A DNA stretch of 51,432 nt from Paludibacteraceae bacterium (GTDB lineage: Bacteria; Bacteroidota; Bacteroidia; Bacteroidales; Paludibacteraceae): contig JARKSE010000157.1 in the NCBI GenBank assembly GCA_029974315.1, positions 1 to 51,432 of the forward strand. Direction: 5' to 3'. Position 1 is the stretch's first letter; each line of letters starts with the position of its first letter. Of this stretch, positions 1 to 9,032 are shown piece by piece. The position numbers were made by a program, and so were the translations under genes. The notes under the pieces are model-generated. The model made no database searches. It saw only the letters and a list, made by a program, of their open reading frames with translations, and had not been told where the DNA came from.

Positions 1-903
1 AAGAGAGCCACCAGCCACAACATCAAAATGACATGAGTCTATACACTTCGCATTAGGTAATAATTGTTTATCGAAATAACATGAAGTCATCGTACTGGTA
101 CCGGCAGATTCTTGTTGAAAACGACCCACCAAAGCACCAACTTCAGACGTAGCAACACCCGAAACCGTTCCGATATTGTAGGAATTAACAATAGTGGCAG
201 CAGCTTCGGCCATACCAGCTAATCCACCAATCAGATAATTACTATCTGTAGAAATTGCTCCAGAATTAAAACAATCTTGTATAATACCATTATTGAGCAA
301 ATAACCAGTGATTCCTCCCACATTTTTAAACATCTCACCTTTGGTTGCAAAAACCGAACCGGTATTAAACGATTGTTGTATGGTAGAATTATCAGCTTTA
401 CCCACTAATCCTCCGACATTTTCAATTCCTGAAATAGCCAGTGTATTATAACAATTGGTAAGTGTGGAACTCTCAGCCAAACCAACCAAGCCTGCCACAA
501 AATTATTACCAGTAACTGAGCCATTTTCAAGTCCTAAATTTGAAATCGTTGCACTAGACACATGACCAAACAGAGCTTGATAATCAGCATCTGCATTAAT
601 CTGAACATTTTTCACCACATAAGCAGCTCCATCAAACTGACCTGAAAAAGAAGAAGCCAAGTTACCAATTGGTATCCAAGCTTCATTATCTAAATCAATA
701 TCGGCCGTTAATTTAAAATACTTGCCCGAATAATTAGAGCCCGCATTAACTTCTTGGGCCAAATAAGCTAATTGATCAGCGGTTGAAATTTCATAAGCTG
801 TTAATTCTGTAACTCCATCGCCAAAAGTCCAACTAGTGGGAGTAAATGCAAAAAGGGAGGAAAAGAAGAGAGAGAGAAACACAAGAGAAGTAAACTTTTT
901 CAT
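1..903 (-). CDS. GLUG-repeat secreted surface protein (partial, C-terminus outside window)
   Basis: The frame is open from an ATG at 903 to the window edge (301 codons, no stop), so only the N-terminal part is seen. It begins with a typical signal peptide (MKKFTSLVFLSLFFSSLFAF) and then carries repeated Gly-Leu-x-Gly segments such as VAGLVGLAE, VGGLVGKAD, VGGITGYL, IGGLAGMAE and VGALVGRF. These are GLUG motifs, found in bacterial surface adhesins and IgA-peptidase-like proteins and thought to form a beta-solenoid. Each repeat is followed by a Cys/Asn/Ser-rich turn. Binding partner and function cannot be read from the sequence. A T9SS tail or other anchor would lie beyond the window. It is transcribed away from gcvP. 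Confidence 0.85.
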   Translation of the reverse strand, partial: MKKFTSLVFLSLFFSSLFAFTPTSWTFGDGVTELTAYEISTADQLAYLAQEVNAGSNYSGKYFKLTADIDLDNEAWIPIGNLASSFSGQFDGAAYVVKNVQINADADYQALFGHVSSATISNLGLENGSVTGNNFVAGLVGLAESSTLTNCYNTLAISGIENVGGLVGKADNSTIQQSFNTGSVFATKGEMFKNVGGITGYLLNNGIIQDCFNSGAISTDSNYLIGGLAGMAEAAATIVNSYNIGTVSGVATSEVGALVGRFQQESAGTSTMTSCYFDKQLLPNAKCIDSCHFDVVAGGSL

Positions 904-947
904 GGTTTTCCAGTTAAAATTAGTATCATCAAAAGGTTAATTGTCGG

Positions 948-955
948 CAAAGTTA
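948..955 (-). promoter_or_regulatory. Promoter -7 element for the GLUG-repeat gene
   Basis: On the minus strand this reads TAACTTTG, matching the Bacteroidota -7 consensus TAnnTTTG, 45 nt before the GLUG-protein ATG. I saw no strong -33 TTTG at the ideal distance. Confidence 0.5.
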
Positions 956-1092
956 TAAAATAAATCGAAAAATGTACCATTAAAAACAAAAAAAAGCATG
1001 TTAAATGCTTAAAACAGGGCATTTAAGCTATTTTAAATTCGACAAATACTTAAATTATTGCATAAAAATTCAGCATTTTTTAAAAAATAGTG

Positions 1093-1100
1093 TATCTTTG
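1093..1100 (+). promoter_or_regulatory. Promoter -7 element for the gcvP gene run
   Basis: TATCTTTG matches the TAnnTTTG consensus, 28 nt before the gcvP ATG. It is the only clear promoter motif I see before 3997. Gene gaps of 1-33 nt downstream suggest it may drive the run through 8919. Confidence 0.55.
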
Positions 1101-1127
1101 AAACGTTTTGAAAACCATGAATAAACT

Positions 1128-3974
1128 ATGCAAACAGACTTATTTTCAAGCCGTCACATCGGTATTACCGATCGAGACTTACCACATATGCTGACTACAA
1201 TAGGTGTAAAATCCATTGAAGAGCTGATTGAACAAACAATTCCTACAAATATTCGCCTAAAAAAGCCATTACAGCTTCCCGCTGCGATGACAGAAACCGA
1301 ATTTTTAAATCATATTCGTCAAATCGCTGCTAAAAATAGTGTAGCCGATAATTTTATTGGTTTAGGCTATTATGGCACCGTTACACCAGCAGTTATTCTG
1401 CGTAACGTATTTGAAAATCCAGTGTGGTACACTTCGTACACGCCTTATCAAGCCGAAATTTCTCAAGGCCGATTAGAAGCACTGCTAAATTTCCAAACCA
1501 TGATTTGCGATTTAACGAGTTTGCCGCTCGCAAATTGTTCCTTACTCGACGAAGCTACAGCAGCTGCCGAAGCCATGACCATGATGTACGGCTTACGCAG
1601 TCGCACACAGGTAAAAGACGACGTAAACACCTTATTTGTTGATAAACAGATCTTTCCACAAACATTGGATGTATTAAAAACGCGCAGTTTACCTCAAGGC
1701 ATCAATTTGTTGGTAGGTGATTTTCAAACATTCGATTTTTCAACACCCATTTTTGGAGCTATTGTTCAGTACCCAAATAATAACGGCGAACTTTGCGATT
1801 ACAAAGCCTTTACCGACAAATGCCACGCTCAAGAGGCAAAAGTAGCGGTTGTGGCAGACTTGTTGGCACTTACTATTTTAGCGTCGCCTGGCGAATGGGG
1901 CGCTGATATTGCCGTAGGAACCACACAACGATTCGGCATGCCGCTCTATTTTGGAGGACCTTCAGCCGCTTATATGGCTTCACGCGACGAATTTAAACGC
2001 AATATGCCTGGTCGTATTATTGGCATTTCGAAAGACGCTAATGGCAAACCCGCTTTACGACTAGCTTTACAAACACGTGAGCAACATATCAAACGCGAAA
2101 AAGCAACATCCAATATTTGTACTGCACAAGCATTACCCGCTATTATGTCGGGTTTTTATGCTGCTTATCACGGCAACAAAGGTTTGCAAAATATAGCGAT
2201 GCACGTGCATATTAAAGCCGTTTTGATTGCCCAAGAATTAACAAAATTAGGCTGCACACAGATCAATAAAACCTATTTCGATACAGTTAAGATACAATTG
2301 CCAGAAGGTTTCTCAGTGGAAACTCTGAAATTATTAGCAGAAACCAATTTGGTGAATTTCCGTTACTTTGAAGATGGCACCATTGGTATCAGTACCGACG
2401 AGACAACTTCCACCGAACAAATTGCTAAAGTGGTGGCTATTTTTGCACAAATTCTAGGCAAGGCTATGCCAAGTACACTCGGTGAAATTTCAACGATTTC
2501 GATACCTGCAAATCTCATTCGCCAAACGCCCGCTTTGAACCACGACATTTTTGAAAAATACCATTCCGAAACCGAGATGATGCGTTACATCAAGCGACTC
2601 GATCGGAAAGATATTTCACTTACGCAATCGATGATTTCGCTCGGTTCATGCACCATGAAACTGAATGCAGCTTCAGAAATGTTAGCACTCAGTTTACCTC
2701 AATTTACCAATATTCATCCATTTGCTCCGGCATCACAAACCAAAGGTTATCAAGAAATAATAGAAAATCTTACCACATATCTTTGTGAAATTACAGGTTT
2801 AGTTGGCTGTACTTTGCAACCAAATTCGGGTGCTGCTGGCGAATATACAGGTTTGCTCACCATACGTCGTTATCAAGCATCTATTGGTGAATCACATCGT
2901 GATATTGTACTAATTCCATCGTCAGCACACGGAACAAATCCGGCCAGTGCTGTACAAGCTGGATTTGAAGTGGTTGTAACTGCCTGTGATGAATTAGGTA
3001 ATGTAGATTTAACCGATTTAAAAACCAAAGTAGAAGAATATAAAGAACGATTAGCAGCTTTAATGATTACCTATCCATCGACACATGGTGTTTTTGAACC
3101 CGCTGTAGCTGAAATTTGTGATATTATTCATGCAGCAGGAGGTCAAGTTTACATGGATGGTGCCAATATGAATGCTCAAGTTGGTTTAACATCGCCTGGA
3201 ACTATTGGTGCTGATGTTTGTCACTTGAACTTACACAAAACATTTGCAAGCCCACACGGTGGTGGTGGACCTGGTGTTGGACCAATTTGCGTGGCTAAAC
3301 ATTTGGTTGATTTTTTACCACAACACTATTGGTTAGATTCGAGCAGTAATTGCACAGCTGTTTCTGCGTCACCTTGGGGAAGTGCTGGCATTCTACCAAT
3401 CACTTACGCTTATATCCGTATGATGGGCGCCAAAGGCTTAACTAAAGCTACTCAAATAGCCATCGTTAGTGCCAATTATTTAACCAAACGATTGGAAAAT
3501 GATTACGGCATTGTATATACAGGTGCCACAGGGCGTGTAGGACATGAAATGATTTTGGACTGTCGTCATTTCAAAGCAGACACTAACATCACCGAAAATG
3601 ATATTGCTAAACGACTTATGGATTTTGGTTTTCATGCCCCAACACTATCATTCCCTGTACACGGCACGTTGATGATAGAACCTACCGAGAGTGAATCGTT
3701 AGCCGAATTGGATCGTTTTGTGGAAGCGCTATTGGTTATTCGCGACGAGATAGATGAAGTTGCCTTTGGCAAAGCCGACAAAGATGATAATGTGCTCACA
3801 AATGCTCCACATCCTGATTATGTGATTGCTTCTGACAACTGGACACATCTGTACGGCCGTGAAAAGGCAGCATTCCCATTACCTTGGGTTAAAGAGAATA
3901 AATTTTGGATTTCAGTAGCTCGCATCGACAACGGTTGGGGCGACCGCAACCTTGTTGCTTGCTGCGAAAATTAA
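1128..3974 (+). CDS. gcvP: Glycine dehydrogenase (decarboxylating), glycine cleavage P-protein
   Basis: This is the PLP-dependent P-protein of the glycine cleavage system. It decarboxylates glycine and passes the aminomethyl group to the lipoyl H-protein. At 948 aa it is the fused single-chain form. The N-terminus has the family signature SSRHIGIT. The PLP-lysine motif HLNLHKTF puts the Schiff-base lysine at residue 704, followed by the glycine-rich loop SPHGGGGPGVGP. No gcvT or gcvH is adjacent, so the rest of the complex must be elsewhere. It is followed after 22 nt by the 5-alpha-reductase homologue and probably shares its transcript. The ATG fits the promoter at 1093 and the conserved N-terminus. 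Confidence 0.97.
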   Translation: MQTDLFSSRHIGITDRDLPHMLTTIGVKSIEELIEQTIPTNIRLKKPLQLPAAMTETEFLNHIRQIAAKNSVADNFIGLGYYGTVTPAVILRNVFENPVWYTSYTPYQAEISQGRLEALLNFQTMICDLTSLPLANCSLLDEATAAAEAMTMMYGLRSRTQVKDDVNTLFVDKQIFPQTLDVLKTRSLPQGINLLVGDFQTFDFSTPIFGAIVQYPNNNGELCDYKAFTDKCHAQEAKVAVVADLLALTILASPGEWGADIAVGTTQRFGMPLYFGGPSAAYMASRDEFKRNMPGRIIGISKDANGKPALRLALQTREQHIKREKATSNICTAQALPAIMSGFYAAYHGNKGLQNIAMHVHIKAVLIAQELTKLGCTQINKTYFDTVKIQLPEGFSVETLKLLAETNLVNFRYFEDGTIGISTDETTSTEQIAKVVAIFAQILGKAMPSTLGEISTISIPANLIRQTPALNHDIFEKYHSETEMMRYIKRLDRKDISLTQSMISLGSCTMKLNAASEMLALSLPQFTNIHPFAPASQTKGYQEIIENLTTYLCEITGLVGCTLQPNSGAAGEYTGLLTIRRYQASIGESHRDIVLIPSSAHGTNPASAVQAGFEVVVTACDELGNVDLTDLKTKVEEYKERLAALMITYPSTHGVFEPAVAEICDIIHAAGGQVYMDGANMNAQVGLTSPGTIGADVCHLNLHKTFASPHGGGGPGVGPICVAKHLVDFLPQHYWLDSSSNCTAVSASPWGSAGILPITYAYIRMMGAKGLTKATQIAIVSANYLTKRLENDYGIVYTGATGRVGHEMILDCRHFKADTNITENDIAKRLMDFGFHAPTLSFPVHGTLMIEPTESESLAELDRFVEALLVIRDEIDEVAFGKADKDDNVLTNAPHPDYVIASDNWTHLYGREKAAFPLPWVKENKFWISVARIDNGWGDRNLVACCEN

Positions 3975-3996
3975 GTTTCATATAAAATAAAAAATT

Positions 3997-4770
3997 ATGA
4001 TTTTAGACATCAATTCATTTAATTTTCTGCTGTACATAATGGTTATTATTGCTATTATTGTCTTTGTTGCACTCTATTTTGTAGAAGCAGGTTATGGGAA
4101 ATTGATTACTCCACAATGGGGACCAGCTATTAACAACAAAATAGCTTGGGTACTTATGGAGGCTCCTGTATTTTTAGTGCTGCTCTACTTTTGGGCGCAT
4201 TCACCTCGTCAATGGGAAATCACACCTTTATTGTTTTTCCTGTTTTTTGAATTACACTATTTTCAACGGGCATTTATATTTCCATTCTTACTCAAAGGAA
4301 AGAGTAAAATGCCGATTGTAATTATGTTTATGGGCATAATTTTTAACACAATAAATGGATATTTACAAGGCGAATGGATATTTTTCTTAGCGCCAGAAGG
4401 ACTTTACACAGAAGCTTGGCTCACCACACCACAATTTATTATTGGAACTATTGTCTTCTTCATTGGTATGGGTATCAACATTCATTCTGATTATGTCATT
4501 CGTACACTACGTCAACCAGGCGATACAAATCACTATTTGCCTAAAAAAGGAATGTATAAATATGTAACTTCAGCAAACTATTTTGGTGAAATTATTGAAT
4601 GGACTGGTTTCGCAATTCTTACGTGGAGTCTTCCTGCATTGGTGTTTTTAATATGGACTTGTGCAAATTTACTTCCTCGTGCGAATTCTATTTATAAAAA
4701 ATATCAAAAGGAGTTTGAGGATGAATTTTCAGAACAGAGTTTAAAACGTGTTTTCCCTTTTCTCTATTAA
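3997..4770 (+). CDS. 3-oxo-5-alpha-steroid 4-dehydrogenase family protein (5-alpha-reductase, 5AR)
   Basis: A 257-aa polytopic membrane protein (about six or seven hydrophobic segments) of the SRD5A family, which reduces the delta-4 double bond of 3-ketosteroids with NADPH. It resembles mammalian SRD5A1/2 along its length. It has WVLMEAP (Glu55 at the place of the active-site Glu), HYFQRAF (Tyr88 at the place of the active-site Tyr), GMGINIHSDY (157-166) for cofactor binding, NYFGEIIEWTGF (194-205), and a C-terminal FED..PFLY end. Conservation of these residues argues for a working reductase rather than a distant DUF1295 relative. The next gene starts 1 nt after its stop. Substrate is inferred: a bile-acid or steroid 3-oxo-delta-4 intermediate fits the neighbours. 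A different lipid enone is possible. Confidence 0.85.
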   Translation: MILDINSFNFLLYIMVIIAIIVFVALYFVEAGYGKLITPQWGPAINNKIAWVLMEAPVFLVLLYFWAHSPRQWEITPLLFFLFFELHYFQRAFIFPFLLKGKSKMPIVIMFMGIIFNTINGYLQGEWIFFLAPEGLYTEAWLTTPQFIIGTIVFFIGMGINIHSDYVIRTLRQPGDTNHYLPKKGMYKYVTSANYFGEIIEWTGFAILTWSLPALVFLIWTCANLLPRANSIYKKYQKEFEDEFSEQSLKRVFPFLY

Positions 4771-4771
4771 C

Positions 4772-6031
4772 ATGAATTCACTACTATTTACACCTTATAA
4801 ATTAGGTCCAATCACCTTGCGCAACCGCACAATACGTTCGGCAGCGTTTGAAAATATGGCTTATGGCAATAAGCCTTCCGAAGATCTCAAAAATTACCAC
4901 GTTAGTGTAGCGCGTGGCGGTGTAGGTATGACAACAGTTGCTTATTGTGCTGTTGACCGATCGGGCGTTTCATTCGACGGACAACTCTATGTTTACGATG
5001 AGATAAAACCGGCTTTGAAAGAACTTACCGATGCCGTACATGCCGAAGGGGCGAAAGTGAGTATGCAGCTTGGTCATTGTGGTAATATGACGCACCGTGC
5101 CACCTGTCAATGCATGCCTGTAGGTCCAAGTAACGGTTTCAACCTTTATTCGCCAACTTTTTACCGTGGTTTGAAAAAAAAAGAAATCAAGACGTTGGTA
5201 AAACGTTTCGGCGAAGCTGTTGATTTTTGCCGCGATTGCGGATTCGATTGTGTGGAAGTTCACGCCGGACACGCTTATCTTATATCGCAATTTCTAAATC
5301 CGATGATAAATCGGCGTCGTGATGAGTACGGCGGTTCGCTTGAAAACCGTATGCGTTTCATGAACGAAGTTTTAGAAGAAGTGATGCTGCATGCCAAAGA
5401 CGATATAGCGGTGGTTGTAAAAACCAATATGACAGATGGTTATCGCTTTGGTGTGTCGATGGAAGAAGGTCTTGAAATAGCTCGCAACATTCAACAACAC
5501 GGTGTTCACGGCATTGTTCTTTCGGCAGGTACTGTAAGCGCAACGCCCATGCTAATTCTCGGTGGTGCAATGCCTTGTAAAACGTTGGCTTACTACATGG
5601 ATATGAAAAAATTCTGGTGGCTGAAACTTGGTGTAAGATTGTTTGGTCGCATCGTTATTCCGCCAACGACCTACAAAGAACTTTACTTTATGGAGTGGGC
5701 TAAACGGTTTAAAAAAGAGATTCCCGAAGCGAACTTTATCTATGTGGGAGGCATACAAAGTCGCGCCAATTGTGAAACTGTACTTGCTGAAGGCTTTGAG
5801 TTGATGCAAATGGCACATGTGCTCATTCAAGATACCGATTTCGTAAACAAAATGAAAGAAAACGAAGTACATCGGTCGAAATGCGGTCGTTCCAACTACT
5901 GCGTAGCCCGAATGTACACGATCGATATGAAATGTCATGAATGCGTTGATTTCTTGCCTAAAAAGATACAAAAAGAGATACAAAAAGCAGAAGCAAAAAA
6001 TAAAAAAACAATGTCATCTGCACAGAAATAA
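4772..6031 (+). CDS. NADH:flavin oxidoreductase (Old Yellow Enzyme family), candidate 3-oxo-delta-4-steroid 5-beta-reductase
   Basis: A 419-aa FMN-binding TIM-barrel reductase. I placed the start at ATG 4772, one base after the previous stop; a frame from 4748 would overlap the upstream gene and add unconserved residues. Family marks are LFTPYKLGPITLRNR at the N-terminus, VEVHAGHAYLISQFLNP with the substrate-binding His pair, and RRDEYGGSLENR. The C-terminal part has a Cys group (CGRSNYC then CHEC, spacing C-x5-C-x10-C-x2-C) that could hold an Fe-S cluster, as in 2,4-dienoyl-CoA-reductase-like members. The FAD/NAD domain of those larger enzymes is absent. Bile-acid 5-beta-reductases of gut bacteria belong to this family, and the position between a 5-alpha-reductase and an SDR supports that role. 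The substrate is not proved by sequence. Confidence 0.82.
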   Translation: MNSLLFTPYKLGPITLRNRTIRSAAFENMAYGNKPSEDLKNYHVSVARGGVGMTTVAYCAVDRSGVSFDGQLYVYDEIKPALKELTDAVHAEGAKVSMQLGHCGNMTHRATCQCMPVGPSNGFNLYSPTFYRGLKKKEIKTLVKRFGEAVDFCRDCGFDCVEVHAGHAYLISQFLNPMINRRRDEYGGSLENRMRFMNEVLEEVMLHAKDDIAVVVKTNMTDGYRFGVSMEEGLEIARNIQQHGVHGIVLSAGTVSATPMLILGGAMPCKTLAYYMDMKKFWWLKLGVRLFGRIVIPPTTYKELYFMEWAKRFKKEIPEANFIYVGGIQSRANCETVLAEGFELMQMAHVLIQDTDFVNKMKENEVHRSKCGRSNYCVARMYTIDMKCHECVDFLPKKIQKEIQKAEAKNKKTMSSAQK

Positions 6032-6064
6032 TAAATACGGGCGTTGGAAAATAAACGATAAATA

Positions 6065-6865
6065 ATGACAAATTCAAACAAAATCAATAGTTTAGCACTA
6101 GTTACCGGAGCCAGCAGTGGCATAGGATTAAATTATGCTACCGAATTAGCACGTCAAGGTTACGATTTGCTAATCGTGAGCAATCAAGAAAAAGAGATCG
6201 CTGAAGTAGGCGAAAACCTTGAAAAAGAATTCAACGTAAAAGTAACAGCACTTTATAGAAATTTAGCCCTTGAAAATGCGGCTGAAGAGTTGTACCAATA
6301 CTGTGTTGATAACCATTTGGAAGTCGAAATGCTTATCAACAATGCCGGTATTTTTTTCTTCAATGATTTTACAAAAACAGATATAAAACGTGTGGAACTG
6401 ATGTTGGCGTTGCACGTCGTAACCGTCACTAAACTCTGCCGCTTATTTGGTGAAGATATGAAAAAACGTGGACATGGTTACATTCTCAACATGAGCTCCA
6501 TGAGCGCTTGGATGTCTATGCCGGGCATACAAACCTACAATGCTACTAAAGTTTACATTCTCAATTTTAGTCGTTCTTTGTGGTATGAATTAAAACCATA
6601 CGGCGTAACTGTGACAGCCATTTGTCCCGGTGCTATAGATACAGGATTATACGGATTAAGTCCACGATTACGACGTTTAGCTGTAGGACTTGGCGTGTCT
6701 ATGCGTCCCGAAAAACTGGTAAAAATTGCCTTAAAAAAACTGCGCAAAGGTAAAAAACAGGTCATGCCAGGCGCTATAAATTATCTGTTTGTTCCACTTA
6801 TCAAACATCTACCCGACTGGTTGGTATTTACCATTATGAAACGCCTCAATCAATTTCAGGCATAA
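6065..6865 (+). CDS. Short-chain dehydrogenase/reductase, candidate hydroxysteroid dehydrogenase
   Basis: A 266-aa classical SDR with a Rossmann fold. It has the cofactor motif TGASSGIG near the N-terminus, the NNAG motif in the middle, and a catalytic Ser in NMSSMSAW with Tyr158 and Lys162 (YNATK), followed by CPGAIDTG. Enzymes of this type interconvert hydroxyl and keto groups. Next to 5-alpha- and 5-beta-reductase homologues, a 3-alpha- or 3-beta-hydroxysteroid dehydrogenase is the natural guess, completing reduction of a 3-oxo-delta-4 steroid to a saturated 3-hydroxy product. The C-terminus carries a hydrophobic segment that may touch the membrane. It starts 33 nt after the OYE gene and ends 11 nt before the peptidase gene. 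Family is certain; substrate is inferred from context only. Confidence 0.85.
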   Translation: MTNSNKINSLALVTGASSGIGLNYATELARQGYDLLIVSNQEKEIAEVGENLEKEFNVKVTALYRNLALENAAEELYQYCVDNHLEVEMLINNAGIFFFNDFTKTDIKRVELMLALHVVTVTKLCRLFGEDMKKRGHGYILNMSSMSAWMSMPGIQTYNATKVYILNFSRSLWYELKPYGVTVTAICPGAIDTGLYGLSPRLRRLAVGLGVSMRPEKLVKIALKKLRKGKKQVMPGAINYLFVPLIKHLPDWLVFTIMKRLNQFQA

Positions 6866-6876
6866 TACATATTCTT

Positions 6877-8919
6877 ATGAAAAAAACAGCTCTTTTTTTA
6901 GTGCTATTACTTAGCATTATAAGTTGTCAAACCGCTAAAGAACAAACCTCTATGAGTTCTATTTCAGACAAAACTATCAAGGCAACTATAGATTCCGTAA
7001 AAACTCATGCACCAGAAGCAGATTTCAATCTGATTGTACGAGGCGTAACACACGCCGCTAAATTTTGGCAAACAGAAGACGGCTCAGAAACAGACTTTTT
7101 GCAGTTTTGCGTAGCTAATTTTGCCGGAACCAAAACAGAAAAGCAGCATTTATTTACCACGATACAAACCAATTTGGAAGTTTTGCTAGGGAACTATAAC
7201 AAAATTAGTGTTGATTTAAAACTACCACTACACGTCGTAGGAACCGAGGTAACGCCTATGGACGAACAATTTGGTGCACTCGACCCCTTTGCCCATTTTT
7301 CAGATGATATGTTCGCCTCAAAAATTGCTTTTACCACACTACTCAACTTCCCTTTTTATACATTGGAAGAAAAAAACGAATTAGGTAAAACATGGAACCG
7401 ACAAGAGTGGGCTTATGCGCGTCTTGGCGATCTGTTCAATGCACGCATTCCTGCTGAAATCAATCAAAACATAGCCAAACAAAGCACTGAAGCTGACAGC
7501 TATATTTCCAATTATAACATCATGATGGGACAGTTGCGCACTGAACAAGGAGAACAACTATTTCCCAATCACATGGCGCTCATTTCACATTGGGGCTTGC
7601 GCGACGAACTTAAAAGTAACTATGCGAATGCTGATGGACGCGGATTGGAGAAACAGCAGATGATTTACGAAGTGATGAAACATATTGTCAATCAAACTAT
7701 TCCGCAGCAAGTGATTAGTAACGCCAATTACACGTGGCAACCACTATCCAACACCATGTTTGAAAACGGGAAAGCTATTACTCCAACTCCAGAACCAAAC
7801 AGACGCTACGAAAAACTATATAACATTTACAAAGCCACTATTGCTGCTGATGCCTATTGCCCTACTTACCCTACTTACATTCAGCGTTCGTTTGACCAAC
7901 AAATGGAAGTTTCGGCAGAGGAGATCGAAGCTATGTTTACGCAATTCATCGCTTCGCCACAAGTAACCGAAGTGGCAAAAGTGATAGAAACACGTTTAGG
8001 GCGTAAACTTCAGCCGTTTGATGTTTGGTACGATGGTTTTAAAAGCCGCAGTGCTATCAACGAAGATGAACTGACAGCACAAACTCGCAAACGCTACCCC
8101 ACCAAAGAAGCTTACGAACAAGATTTGCCAAACATACTGAAACAACTTGGTTTTTCTGATGAACGTGCTCACGCCATTTGTAGTAAAATACAAGTTGATG
8201 CGTCACGTGGTGCCGGACACGCTTGGGGCGCACTGATGAAATCGGATAAAGCACGTTTGCGTACACGCATTGCTACCGATGGTATGGATTACAAAGGCTA
8301 CAACATTGCTACACACGAATTTGGACACAATGTAGAACAAACCATTACACTCCATGACGTAGATAACTACATTATGAATGGCGTTCCAAGCACTGCTTTT
8401 ACCGAAGCGTTGGCGTTTGTATTCCAAAAACGTGATCTCGATTTACTCGGTTATAAAAACAACGATAGAAATCAAACAGATTTACAAACTCTCGATATAT
8501 TTTGGGGTTGTTATGAAATTATGGGCGTTTCACTCGTCGATTTATACACATGGCAATGGTTGTACGCCAATCCAAATGCTACAGTCGATGATTTAAAAGC
8601 AACCATTATTACCTATGCCACAACTATTTGGAACAGATACTACGCACCTATTTTAGGCGAAGAAAACTCGCCCATTTTGGCTATCTATTCGCACATGATT
8701 GATGTACCTTTGTATTTGCCTAACTATCCATACGGACACATCATTGAATTTCAACTAGAAAACCACCTGCAAGGTAAAAATTTAGGCAACGAAATTCAGC
8801 GCATTTATCCTGTGGGCAGACTTACACCAAACCATTGGATGCAACACGCTTTAGGACACGACGTATCGACCACTCCGCTACTCGAAGCTACCAGTAAAGC
8901 GTTGAAAAATATCAACTAA
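6877..8919 (+). CDS. Lipoprotein zinc metallopeptidase (HEFGH type, M3-like)
   Basis: A 680-aa protein with a lipoprotein signal peptide (LLSIISCQ, lipobox Cys17), so probably tethered to a membrane facing the periplasm or cell surface. The zinc motif is HEFGH at residues 480-484 with a likely third ligand Glu510 in the TEALAF segment, the spacing used by gluzincins such as M3 oligopeptidases (HEFGHxxH). The N-terminal 450 residues are mostly helical by eye and have no motif I recognise. It follows the SDR by 11 nt. A link with steroid chemistry is not obvious, so it may only share the transcript. Peptide substrate is unknown. It ends just before a strong hairpin. Confidence 0.75.
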   Translation: MKKTALFLVLLLSIISCQTAKEQTSMSSISDKTIKATIDSVKTHAPEADFNLIVRGVTHAAKFWQTEDGSETDFLQFCVANFAGTKTEKQHLFTTIQTNLEVLLGNYNKISVDLKLPLHVVGTEVTPMDEQFGALDPFAHFSDDMFASKIAFTTLLNFPFYTLEEKNELGKTWNRQEWAYARLGDLFNARIPAEINQNIAKQSTEADSYISNYNIMMGQLRTEQGEQLFPNHMALISHWGLRDELKSNYANADGRGLEKQQMIYEVMKHIVNQTIPQQVISNANYTWQPLSNTMFENGKAITPTPEPNRRYEKLYNIYKATIAADAYCPTYPTYIQRSFDQQMEVSAEEIEAMFTQFIASPQVTEVAKVIETRLGRKLQPFDVWYDGFKSRSAINEDELTAQTRKRYPTKEAYEQDLPNILKQLGFSDERAHAICSKIQVDASRGAGHAWGALMKSDKARLRTRIATDGMDYKGYNIATHEFGHNVEQTITLHDVDNYIMNGVPSTAFTEALAFVFQKRDLDLLGYKNNDRNQTDLQTLDIFWGCYEIMGVSLVDLYTWQWLYANPNATVDDLKATIITYATTIWNRYYAPILGEENSPILAIYSHMIDVPLYLPNYPYGHIIEFQLENHLQGKNLGNEIQRIYPVGRLTPNHWMQHALGHDVSTTPLLEATSKALKNIN

Positions 8920-8932
8920 TTTCCCATACAAC

Positions 8933-8967
8933 AAGCCCCATCCTGTTATCGCAACATGATGGGGCTT
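8933..8967 (+). terminator. Hairpin terminator between converging genes
   Basis: A 10-bp perfect stem (AAGCCCCATC at 8933 with GATGGGGCTT ending 8967) closes around a loop that can extend the stem. It lies after the metallopeptidase and faces the convergent DUF4465 gene, so it may serve both strands. Confidence 0.7.
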
Positions 8968-9032
8968 CTACTTTCAATTTTTGGCAGTTATAATTCAGCG
9001 TAAATACCCTACCACATATTTACCTGTTTTTT

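Noticed and set aside
4748-4771. Upstream start for the OYE-family gene
   Set aside because: It would overlap the 5-alpha-reductase gene out of frame and adds residues not seen before the conserved LLFTPYKLGP start.
5552-5983. 143-codon minus-strand frame antisense to the OYE-family gene
   Set aside because: Shadow frame without promoter, signal or recognisable domain.
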